Part shown: positions 27,568 to 36,600 of the stretch, in pieces
Layout: every line of letters begins with the position of its first letter
Position numbering within the stretch: the stretch's first letter is position 1
NCBI RefSeq assembly: GCF_022867805.1
Contig: NZ_JALIFO010000006.1
Span: forward strand, 620,001 to 684,000
Source of the DNA: Cuneatibacter sp. NSJ-177
GTDB lineage: Bacteria > Bacillota > Clostridia > Lachnospirales > Lachnospiraceae
Reading direction: 5' to 3'
Length of the DNA: 64,000 nucleotides
Notes under the pieces: model-generated
Seen by the model: only the letters and a program-made list of their open reading frames with translations
The model's database searches: none
What the model was told of the DNA's origin: nothing
Program-made: the position numbers and the translations under genes

Positions 27568-28867
27568 GGGGTATCGGGAGGAACGTCCGGCTTCTTTTCT
27601 TGACTCATCCTTGAAAAACAATATGGGACGTTTTTCCGTGATAGGACGGAAGCCCTGGCTTATTTTGCGGGAGGAATCGGGGATCCTGTACGAGAATGGA
27701 GCGCGGACAGAAGGGACGATGGAGGAGCGGCTTGGCCGTGTCATATCCGACTGCCGCGAGGACAACCTGACGGAGCTGCCGTTCCTGTCCGGCGGGATCG
27801 GATATTTTTCTTATGATTATGGGAGAAAGTTTGAACAGATTCCCACCCGTCACTCTAAGACGGATGGAGTACCGGAGGCAGTTTTTGTCTTTTACGATGA
27901 ATACTTGATTGAGGATTTTCAGGCAAAACGCATTTATCTGACTTCCGGGGAACGGTTCCGCCCATTAGAGAAGGCGGCGGCGGAAGCGGAGCGGGACATC
28001 CGAGATCATCTCCCGTCCCCTGTTCCAGCCAAGAATAAGAAACAGGCAAATTTTTCCGCCAATTTTGAAAAGGAAGAATACAAAGCAGCGGTCCGCCGCA
28101 TGATGGAGTATATTGTGGAGGGAGAGATCTACATCGCCAATATGACACAGCAGCTGACGGTGAAAAGCAGCCGGAAGCCTTATGAGGTGTTCCGCTATCT
28201 GCGCCGGTACAACCCGTCCCCTTTCGGTGGATTCCTGGACTATGGGGATTTCCAGATTCTCAGCGCTTCGCCAGAACGGTTTCTGCGGGTGAAGGATTGC
28301 GTTGTGGAAACACGGCCGGTCAAGGGAACCCGGAAGCGGGGAAAAGACCCGGAGGAGGATGCGGCCCTGCGGCGGGAGCTGGAAGAATCGGACAAGGACC
28401 ACAGTGAGCTTTTGATGATCGTGGACTTGGAGAGGAATGATCTGAACCATGTCTGCCGGCCGGGCAGTGTGCAGGTGACGGAACATTTTTCAGTGGAGGC
28501 CTATGCCACCGTCTTTCATTTGGTCTCTACAATCGTGGGTAAACTGAGGGAAGGGAGAAGCGCAGTGGATCTGCTTGCCCCTGCTTTTCCCGGCGGTTCT
28601 ATCACCGGGGCTCCCAAGATCCGCGCCATGGAAATCATCGATGAATTGGAGCATGGGCAAAGAGGCATCTACACAGGGAGCATGGGGTATCTGGGCTTCG
28701 ATGGAAGCTGTGACTGGAACATCGTGATCCGCACGGCGCTGCACCGGGACGGCACGTACACCCTGGGGGTGGGTGGCGGCATCACCTGTGAGTCCGATCC
28801 GGAATTTGAATATGAAGAGACACTGCAAAAAGCCAAGGCTTTGCTTGAGGCGCTCTCGGAGGAATAA
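27512..28867 (+). CDS. pabB: Aminodeoxychorismate synthase component I
   Basis: 451 residues of the chorismate-binding family. N-terminal domain to about residue 130, then the catalytic domain with EIYIANMTQQ, SPERFLRV, ETRPVKGTRKRG, HVCRPGSV and GGSITGAPKIRAMEIIDELE. Together with PabA it converts chorismate to 4-amino-4-deoxychorismate. PabB rather than TrpE is supported by the KGTRKRG loop, the length and the neighbouring lyase. GGAGGGAG precedes its start inside pabA. Confidence 0.93.
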   Translation: MGTKVTALKEYCQLADLFEGYREERPASFLDSSLKNNMGRFSVIGRKPWLILREESGILYENGARTEGTMEERLGRVISDCREDNLTELPFLSGGIGYFSYDYGRKFEQIPTRHSKTDGVPEAVFVFYDEYLIEDFQAKRIYLTSGERFRPLEKAAAEAERDIRDHLPSPVPAKNKKQANFSANFEKEEYKAAVRRMMEYIVEGEIYIANMTQQLTVKSSRKPYEVFRYLRRYNPSPFGGFLDYGDFQILSASPERFLRVKDCVVETRPVKGTRKRGKDPEEDAALRRELEESDKDHSELLMIVDLERNDLNHVCRPGSVQVTEHFSVEAYATVFHLVSTIVGKLREGRSAVDLLAPAFPGGSITGAPKIRAMEIIDELEHGQRGIYTGSMGYLGFDGSCDWNIVIRTALHRDGTYTLGVGGGITCESDPEFEYEETLQKAKALLEALSEE

Positions 28868-28877
28868 GGAGGAAGTC

Positions 28878-29618
28878 ATGATTTACGACGAAGGGTTTTA
28901 TTTTGGCCTGGGGGCCTTTGAGACAATCGCAGTCGAGGACGGCATTCCGCTGTTTGCGGAAGCGCATTGCAACAGGCTGCGGGAGGCGCTTGGATTTTTG
29001 GGCATTCCTGTGCCTCCGGAGGCTTCCTGTAATGTGATTCGCCGGGAGGCGGAACAAAACGGAAGCGGCCGGTCAGTGCTGAAGCTTGCGGTGTCCGCCG
29101 GAAACGCGGTATACAGCCGCAGAAAAAATCCGTATGGTTCGCAGGACTATAAAAAGGGGTTCTCTGTGGCGTTCAGTCCAATTCTTCGCAATGAGACGTC
29201 CCCGTTTGTCCGCTATAAAACTCTGTGTGCCGGGGAAAACCTTTGGGAAAAGCGGAGGGCTGCGCAGGAAGGCTTCGATGAGGTCATTTTCGTTAATACC
29301 AGGGGAGAGCTGACTGAGGGAGCCGTCACAAATCTGTTTTTGGTGCGGCGGGGAGAGGTTCTCACGCCTCCTGCATCATCCGGCCTTCTGCCTGGGATCC
29401 TGCGCCGGTGTCTCCTAGAGCGGCTGGGGGTGAAAGAGCAGACGCTTTATCCGGAGGACCTCTCCACTTGCGACGAGCTGTTTTTGTCAAATTCCCTGAT
29501 GGGGATTATGCCGGTGCGCAGCGTGTGGAAGCATGTCTTTTCGAGGCGGGCGGTTTCGGACCGGCTCAGGGAGGAGTACCGGAAGCTGGCGGAAGCGGAG
29601 AAGAAACGTCTCCTCTAA
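28878..29618 (+). CDS. pabC: 4-amino-4-deoxychorismate lyase (class IV aminotransferase fold)
   Basis: 246 residues. PLP-dependent fold-type IV: the Schiff-base Lys lies in VRYKTLCAGENLWEKR, and EGAVTNLFLVRRG is the cofactor phosphate site. It splits aminodeoxychorismate into p-aminobenzoate and pyruvate, completing the pabABC route to folate. ATG 28878 has AAGGAGG 5 bp upstream; an upstream in-frame ATG inside pabB is not supported. Confidence 0.9.
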   Translation: MIYDEGFYFGLGAFETIAVEDGIPLFAEAHCNRLREALGFLGIPVPPEASCNVIRREAEQNGSGRSVLKLAVSAGNAVYSRRKNPYGSQDYKKGFSVAFSPILRNETSPFVRYKTLCAGENLWEKRRAAQEGFDEVIFVNTRGELTEGAVTNLFLVRRGEVLTPPASSGLLPGILRRCLLERLGVKEQTLYPEDLSTCDELFLSNSLMGIMPVRSVWKHVFSRRAVSDRLREEYRKLAEAEKKRLL

Positions 29619-29628
29619 GGCGCTGCGC

Positions 29629-30837
29629 TTATGAGGAAGGTTCCTTTGAAATCGCCCCGGAACGGAACAGGGCAAACTTGGCGCAGGCCGGTCCGATCAG
29701 TTCATAGAGCACCGACGAGGAGAGGATGATGGTCAGGAGCAGATTGCCTTCCTGTGTCGGGAGAATCCGCTGTCCCAGGAAGGCAAGGCCGATGGCGACT
29801 CCTGCCTGGGGAACCAGAGCAAAGCCCAGATAGGTGCGGACGCCGGATGAAGTATCCTTATTCATACAGCCGAGGTAGGCTCCCAGGTATTTTGCCAGGA
29901 TCCGAATGATAAAATAGGCGACTCCGGCGACGCCGACCACGGTCAAGGTTGTAAGATCCAGATTCAATCCGGAGACCACAAAAAAGAGCGAGAGTATCGG
30001 CGGGGTAAAATTGTCCAGCTGTAAGTAGAGACTGGTATCGCCGGTCTTGTTGGCATATACCGCGCTGAAAAGCATACAGGCAAGCAAGGGGGAAGTGTCG
30101 AAGGCGGCGCAGATTCCTGCGATTCCCAAAAGCATGGCCACAGCCAGGATCAGCCGGTTGTCACGGCTGCGCTTTGGGGAGAGGAGGCGGGATAAAAGCA
30201 GCGCGCAGAGAACACCGAGTACCAAAGCTCCCAGATTGTAGAGAATCGGCAGCATCATGCTGGAAATAGAAAAGCTGCCGGTTTTGTTTCCGGAGAGCAG
30301 GGCGGCGGCGGCACTGAACACCAAAAGACAGACCACGTCGTCCAACGCCACGACCTGGAGCAGCACATTGACAAATTCTCCTTTGGCATGGTATTGCTGG
30401 ATCGTCATGATGGTGCTGGCCGGCGCGGTGGCCGTGGCGATGGCTCCGAGAAGCAGGGAGAAATCCCATTCCATCTGGAACAGAAAGTGCATTGCCAGGG
30501 TGATGGCGGCACCTGCGGCCAGGGACTCCCAGAGAGTGATCCGGATTACTTTCAGGCCGGTGCTGCGGATGACGTCCCGCAGAAAATATTTTCCGACGCT
30601 GAAAGCAATAAAAGAAAGCGCGATATCGCTTAAAAACCCCATATGAGCGATCAGCTCCGCCGGAACCAGGTTCAACACGTGGGGGCTTAAAAGCACGCCT
30701 GCGATGATATAACCGGATACGTTGGGGAGCCGGAGCAGTTTGGTAAAACGGGTCAGCAAAAAGCCGGAGAAGAGCAGAAGCGAAAGTGTAATCAGTACGG
30801 CTGTATTGCTGTTGAATCCTTGGTATAATTGAACCAT
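29629..30837 (-). CDS. CPA2-family cation/proton antiporter
   Basis: 402 residues with about 12-13 membrane segments. Motifs typical of Na+/H+ exchanger domains are LPNVSGYIIAGVLLSP near the N-terminus and ALDDVVCLLVFS, whose Asp-Asp pair is the ion-binding site. No cytoplasmic TrkA-N domain is attached, so it resembles GerN/NapA-type exchangers more than Kef channels. It is transcribed divergently from a LysR gene and its stop lies only 10 bp from pabC. Confidence 0.88.
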   Translation of the reverse strand: MVQLYQGFNSNTAVLITLSLLLFSGFLLTRFTKLLRLPNVSGYIIAGVLLSPHVLNLVPAELIAHMGFLSDIALSFIAFSVGKYFLRDVIRSTGLKVIRITLWESLAAGAAITLAMHFLFQMEWDFSLLLGAIATATAPASTIMTIQQYHAKGEFVNVLLQVVALDDVVCLLVFSAAAALLSGNKTGSFSISSMMLPILYNLGALVLGVLCALLLSRLLSPKRSRDNRLILAVAMLLGIAGICAAFDTSPLLACMLFSAVYANKTGDTSLYLQLDNFTPPILSLFFVVSGLNLDLTTLTVVGVAGVAYFIIRILAKYLGAYLGCMNKDTSSGVRTYLGFALVPQAGVAIGLAFLGQRILPTQEGNLLLTIILSSSVLYELIGPACAKFALFRSGAISKEPSS

Positions 30838-30977
30838 CTTGCCCTCCTAAGCAATCTGAAAATTTTGAAAACCAGATTGCTTTTTCCTCTATCGATGCTA
30901 TAATTATATCAGATTAAAAAATAAAAGATCATGATGATATTTTGCAGGAGGATAAGGAAAACTTATGGAGGTGGGAA

Positions 30978-31880
30978 ATGCTGGATCCAAAACTGACCAC
31001 GCTGCTCAAAGTTTATGAAACCGGAAGCTTTACCAGGGCGGCCGAACAGCTATCTCTGACTCAGCCCGCCGTCAGCCAGCATGTGCGTCAGTTGGAAAAT
31101 GAGCTGAAAGTGAAGCTGTTTAACCGGGGGGAGGGACAGCTGCGCCCCACCAGAGAAGGGGAGATCGTAATCAAGTATGCGAAACGGATGTGTTCTCTTT
31201 ACCAAAATATGCTGCAGAATATTGCAGATGAAAAAAAGCAGCTGACCAAGCTGACCATCGGCATCACCCACACGGCGGAGAGCAGTGCGATCGCCGAAGT
31301 TCTGGCCACATACGGCAGCGAGAAAGAAGATGTATCCATAACGATGCTTTCTGACTCCATAAATAATCTTTATGAAAGGGTCAAAAATTATGAGGTGGAT
31401 CTGGCTGTTGTCGAAGGAAAAGTGACCTGCGCGGGACTTCGCTCGGTGCTGCTGGACACCGACTGCCTGGTTTTGGCTGTCTCCAACAGCAATCCGCTGG
31501 CAAAGAAAAACATTGTCACTCTGGAGGAACTGAAGCGGGAGCGGATGATTCTGCGGCTTCCCAGCTCCGGGACCCGAAACCTTTTCGTGGCCCATCTGGA
31601 AAGCCAGAACATGTCCATCGATGAGTTTAATATTATCCTGGAGGTGGACAATATCGCCACAATCAAGGATCTGATCCGGCGGGATTTCGGTGTCTCCATT
31701 CTGGCAAAGAGCGCCTGTATGGATGAGTGGAAGAAAAAAAAGATCACAGTGCTTCCGATTGAAAACCTCAGCATGATCCGGGAGATCAATCTGGTTTATG
31801 ATCCGGACTTCGACCATCGGGAAGTTTTGCAGGATATCATCAAAATTTATAATGAACGAGTGCGGCTGTACCAGGTATGA
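30978..31880 (+). CDS. LysR-family transcriptional regulator
   Basis: 300 residues. The winged helix at the N-terminus has KVYETGSFTRAAEQLSLTQPAVSQHVRQLE. The C-terminal periplasmic-binding-like domain has LTIGITHTAESS and VDLAVVEGKV. ATG 30978 follows GGAGGTGGG. Divergence from the antiporter gene, with a 140-bp shared upstream region that includes a TATAAT at about 30898, suggests it controls that gene. The effector is unknown. Confidence 0.92.
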   Translation: MLDPKLTTLLKVYETGSFTRAAEQLSLTQPAVSQHVRQLENELKVKLFNRGEGQLRPTREGEIVIKYAKRMCSLYQNMLQNIADEKKQLTKLTIGITHTAESSAIAEVLATYGSEKEDVSITMLSDSINNLYERVKNYEVDLAVVEGKVTCAGLRSVLLDTDCLVLAVSNSNPLAKKNIVTLEELKRERMILRLPSSGTRNLFVAHLESQNMSIDEFNIILEVDNIATIKDLIRRDFGVSILAKSACMDEWKKKKITVLPIENLSMIREINLVYDPDFDHREVLQDIIKIYNERVRLYQV

Positions 31881-31898
31881 CGGCCGGGAAGGAGAGAG

Positions 31899-32276
31899 AT
31901 GGTAAGTGAAGATTATGCCACCCGCGCCATTCGGGATATGGTGCGCGCGCTGGGGAAAATGGTGTTGAATGAAGAGCTGATTCGCTATGAGCTGCCGGAG
32001 GAGGCGGAGGATTCTGCGGAGGATGCCCTTTACCGGAAACTGCTGATCTTGGCGGATTCCGGAGAGATCAATGAAGCGGAAAATCTGCTGTCCGAGGAGC
32101 TGGATCCGGAAAATCCGGAACATTTCCGGCTGGCCATGGCGTTTTACCTGCATCTGAACGAGATGGCGGAGGATTTCTTAGATGACCATGACTACAGCAA
32201 GGAAGAGATTGCGGACGGGGCCAGGAGCGTGGGAGAAGACTTCGGTTACCGGTACGATTTTGAACTGCTTCTTTAA
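31899..32276 (+). CDS. Hypothetical protein, DUF6483-like
   Basis: 125 acidic residues, predicted all-helical, opening with EDYATRAIRDMVRALGKMVLNEEL, which recalls the DUF6483 family of small Firmicutes proteins. No signal peptide or catalytic motif. It lies 19 bp after the LysR gene behind AGGAGAG and is probably co-transcribed. The function is unknown. Confidence 0.7.
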   Translation: MVSEDYATRAIRDMVRALGKMVLNEELIRYELPEEAEDSAEDALYRKLLILADSGEINEAENLLSEELDPENPEHFRLAMAFYLHLNEMAEDFLDDHDYSKEEIADGARSVGEDFGYRYDFELLL

Positions 32277-32302
32277 CGGCCGGAGCGGAGACAAGGAGGA
32301 GT

Positions 32303-33610
32303 ATGAAAGAAAAGACAGGGAAGAGAACGTGTTGGCTTGTCCTTTTGTTTGTCCTGTTTTTTGCCGCTTCTTGTGGGCCTGCCGCCTCCGCGGGGAAAGT
32401 TCCCAAGTGCCAGGTGGAGCTTTCAGAGGATCGGGAGCTTTCCTTTTACTGTCCGGAGGGCTGGGAGTATGAGGCAAGTCGGGAAGAATCCTTGGAAGGG
32501 GACAGCTCTCCCGGATCAGAGGTTTTTGTGTATGTGGAGGGGGACCGGGAAGAGACGCTCCGTCTTTACTACAGCCATTTTACAATCTATCCTATGGCGG
32601 ACCACCAAGGGGTGATGACCGATTTTCGAACCGATTGGGGCGTGAAGGGGGAATTGTATTGGAAAGAGACCGGCGAGGGAGACATCCGGCTGGAGATGAT
32701 TTTAGGCGATCAGCACTACGGCGCCGAAGGCATCCTTTCCAAAGCGGTTTTTGAGCGGCAGCAGGAGGAGATCATGGCCTTGCTCCAGAGCTGCCGGTTG
32801 AAGGGGAATTTTTCTATGGAAATCACGGATGGGATTATCCTGATTTTTGGCCTTTACCAACTGGTGGCCGGAGCCGTAGTCTATCTGGATTTGAAAAAAG
32901 GGAGGGCGGTGCCGGAAGAAAAAAGACGGTGGTTAAAGGGCGTCCGCCCGGAGATGGAGCAAACCTATATGGGACGGTCAATCGCCGTCGGCGTGGCGCT
33001 GCTGATCGTGTTTGTGTTCCGACTGTTTTTGACCAGCCGGTATGTCTGGGGAAGCGACATCAGGAGTCTATCCGGGGCCGCCGGCCTTTTCATTTTTCTT
33101 GGGATCTGCTATTTTTGGGTGGACCGGCCCTGCCGGGAAAAACAGGTAAAAACCTGGGGCCGGGGATCGGAGCTTATCCTGTGGCTGATCGCGTTCAGCA
33201 TGATCTTGTCGGTTCTCTGGCTGAAAAGTGTGTACCGGCTGCTGTGCTTGGATCCTTTGAATTTGTATTGGATCGGTTTGGCCGGGGCGCTTTTATTCTT
33301 ACTTACCCGGAAAAAGAAATATTGCTGGATCGCCTGCGCGGTATCCCTGGCATTTTTCTGGGGAATGCTTTTGACAAGGATGCCTTCCCTGTCTTATCCG
33401 GAAGCACTGGCTTTTGCCGAAGAACAGCTGGGGGATGCAGCCGTGTACCGACAGGAAATCTCTTCGGTCTATGGGGCCAGCTGGAAGAAGGATCCTTTTT
33501 GGGGCTGGAGAAAGCCGGGATATTTTCTTCGGTTCCAGGTGAATGGGGTCGACCGGGATTATCTGGTGGACCCGTTTGAAGAGATCCTTTATCCGCTTCA
33601 GGAGGAGTAG
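32303..33610 (+). CDS. Hypothetical membrane protein with signal/lipoprotein-like N-terminus
   Basis: 435 residues. The N-terminus has a hydrophobic stretch ending FAASCGP (possible lipobox-like Cys). An extracytoplasmic domain of about 150 residues follows, then about seven membrane segments (residues about 175-365), and a C-terminal soluble domain of about 60 residues ending DYLVDPFEEILYPLQEE. I recognise no named family. ACAAGGAGGAGT lies before the ATG. It follows the DUF6483-like gene by 26 bp. Confidence 0.6.
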   Translation: MKEKTGKRTCWLVLLFVLFFAASCGPAASAGKVPKCQVELSEDRELSFYCPEGWEYEASREESLEGDSSPGSEVFVYVEGDREETLRLYYSHFTIYPMADHQGVMTDFRTDWGVKGELYWKETGEGDIRLEMILGDQHYGAEGILSKAVFERQQEEIMALLQSCRLKGNFSMEITDGIILIFGLYQLVAGAVVYLDLKKGRAVPEEKRRWLKGVRPEMEQTYMGRSIAVGVALLIVFVFRLFLTSRYVWGSDIRSLSGAAGLFIFLGICYFWVDRPCREKQVKTWGRGSELILWLIAFSMILSVLWLKSVYRLLCLDPLNLYWIGLAGALLFLLTRKKKYCWIACAVSLAFFWGMLLTRMPSLSYPEALAFAEEQLGDAAVYRQEISSVYGASWKKDPFWGWRKPGYFLRFQVNGVDRDYLVDPFEEILYPLQEE

Positions 33611-33616
33611 AAAAAG

Positions 33617-33651
33617 GACGCTGCAAAATAGAACTTGCAGCGTCTTTTTTT
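33617..33651. terminator. Bidirectional terminator
   Basis: GACGCTGCAA and TTGCAGCGTC with an 8-nt loop, A-run before and T7 after. It separates the convergent membrane-protein gene and the activase gene. Confidence 0.9.
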
Positions 33652-33659
33652 GTGCGGTT

Positions 33660-36600
33660 TTATGCCATATTCTTGACCGCCGTCGCCAGCATCAGCTTGA
33701 TCCGATTTAGCTGATTGACTTCGCTGGCCCCCGGATCATAGTCCACGGCAATGATGTTGGAGTCCGGGAAGCTGCGCCGTAGCTCTTTGATCACTCCCTT
33801 GCCGACCACATGATTCGGCAGGCAGGCAAACGGCTGGGTGCAGACGATATTTTTGGCCCCGCTGTGGATCAGTTCAATCATCTCTCCGGTCAGGAACCAG
33901 CCCTCCCCGGATTGGTTGCCGATGGAGACAAACGGTTCGGCATAATCAGCCAGCTGGCGGATCTTAGCCGGAGGCGTAAAACGCTTGCTGGCTTTCAGGG
34001 CGTCCGCCGCCGGTTTCCTTAAGTATTCCAGGAAACGGATTCCCAGAAGGCCCGTGTAGGCGGAGGATTTCTTCCCGCCGAGATACTTGGCTTTGAAATC
34101 CCCGTCGTAGAAACAGTAGGAGAGGAAATCCATCAGGTCCGGCATCACAGCCTCAGCGCCCTCCCGCTCCAAAAGCTCCACCAGGTGATTGTTGGCGAGG
34201 GGCAGGAATTTCACCAGAATCTCTCCGACGATGCCGACTCTGGGCTTTTTCAGGTTTTCATCGATCGGAAGCTCGTCGAATTCCTTTACGATGTTCTGGA
34301 TATTCCGTTTGAATTCTTTCATTCCCCAGCCGCCGCTTGTCAGAGAACGGACGCAGTTCTGCTTCCATTTCTCATGCAGCGCATTGGCGGAGCCCGGCTC
34401 TTTTTCATAAGGGCGTACCCGGTAGAGCACCCGCATGAAGACGTCGCCGTAAATGATGGCCTGCATGGCCCGCACCACCATGGCCGCCGAGTAATGGAAA
34501 CCGGAGTTGGTCTCCATCCCGTTGACGTTCAGGGAGATGACCGGAATATGGGCCAGACCCGCTTTCTCCAGCGCCCGGCGGATGAAAGCCAGGTAGTTGG
34601 AAGCACGGCAGCCGCCGCCGGTCTGGGTCATAATGATAGCCAGCCGGTCGGTGTCATATTCTCCGGACAGGATGGCGTTCATCAGCTGTCCGACCACGAT
34701 TAGGGACGGGAAACACGCGTCATTGTTGACATATTTTAAACCGGTGTCGATGGCCGCCCGGTCGCCGTTGTCCGGAATCACCACGTGATAGCCGTACTGG
34801 TTCAGGGCGGGCTGGAGCAGATCAAAATGAATCGGCGACATCTGCGGGCAGAGAATCGTGTAGCCGTCTTTCTGCATCTGATCCGTAAATTCCGCGCGGT
34901 GGTAGGCGGAGGTGATGATTTTCCGTTCCGTCGGACGCTCCGTCCGGATCCGCAGGGCGGAGAGCAGAGAACGAATCCGGATCCGCGCTGCGCCAAGGTT
35001 GTTCACTTCATCGATTTTGAGGACCGTATAAATCTTTCCGGAGTGGGTCAGGATGTCGCTGACCTGATCCGTGGTGACCGCGTCCAGGCCGCAGCCGAAG
35101 GAGTTCAGCTGGATCAAATCCAGATCATCGCAGCCTTTGACATACTGGGCCGCCTTGTAGAGGCGGGAATGGTACATCCATTGGTCATTGACGATCAACG
35201 GCCGTTCCGGATCCGCCAGATGGGAGATGGAATCTTCCGTCAGCACCGCGATGCCGTAGGAGGCGATCATCTCCGGGATTCCGTGGTTGATTTCCGGGTC
35301 GATGTGATAAGGACGCCCGGCCAGCACGATCCCGTGCTTTTTATTTTCTTTAATCCAGGCGAGAACCCTTTCCCCTTCTTTTTGCAGGTCGGTTTTGGCC
35401 TGGATCAGTTCCGCCCACGCCGCATGACCGGCTTTTCTTACCTCGGATGCCGGGATGGCGAATTCTTCTTTGCAGACTTCCTCCAGACGCTTGATGGCTG
35501 TCTTTTCATCGGTGAAGGCCATGAATGGGTGAATAAAACGGATTCCATCGGCCTTGATCCCCTCCACATTGTTTTTGATATTTTCCGGGTAGGAGATAAC
35601 GATCGGGCAGTTGTAATGGTTCTGCGCTCCCTTGGCCTCCGTCCGCTCGTAAAAGACGGAAGGATAAAAGATGGTTGAAATCCCCTGATCTAGCAGCCAT
35701 TGAATATGCCCATGGCTGATCTTGGCCGGATAGCACTCGGATTCGCTGGGAATCGACTCCATCCCCAGTTCATAAATTTTCCTGGTGGACTTGGGGGAGA
35801 CAACCACCGAAAAGCCCAACTTTTTGAAAAATGTGGCCCAGAACGGGAAGTTCTCGTACATGTTGAGGACCCTGGGGATTCCGATCACCCCGCGGGGCGC
35901 GTCCTCCTTGGAGAGCGGCTCATAGCCGAAAATCCGGTTGAATTTATATTCAAACAGGTTCGGAACCTTCTCCGAAGCCCGTTCCTTTCCCAACCCTTTC
36001 TCACAGCGGTTCCCGGTGACGTAACTGCGTCCGCCGGGGAACCGGTTGATCGTCAGAAGGCAGTGATTCGTACAGCCCTTGCAGCGGGTCAGAGAAGTCG
36101 TAAAGCTCAGCTTTAAGATCTCATTTAACGGGAGCATGTGGGTTTCTTTTCCCTGTCCCCGCTCTCTGGCGATCAGGGCGGCTCCGAACGCGCCCATGAT
36201 ACCGGCGATGTCGGGGCGGACCGCGTTGCAGCCGGAAATCTTTTCGAAGCTCCGGAGCACGGCGTCGTTGTAGAATGTTCCGCCCTGTACCACGACATTT
36301 TTGCCGAGATCTTTCGGATCGGTGATTTTAATTACCTTAAATAAAGCGTTTTTAATGACCGAGTAGGCCAGGCCCGCCGAGATGTCGGAAACCGGAGCCC
36401 CCTCTTTTTGCGCCTGCTTTACATTGGAATTCATGAATACCGTGCAGCGAGTGCCGAGGTCGATCGGATTTTGGGCAAACAGCGCCTCTTTGGCAAAGTC
36501 CTCCACCGTGTAGTCGAGGGAGTTGGCAAAGTTCTCGATGAAAGATCCGCAGCCCGACGAGCATGCTTCGTTCAGCAGAATCGTGTCGATGGTCTGGTTT

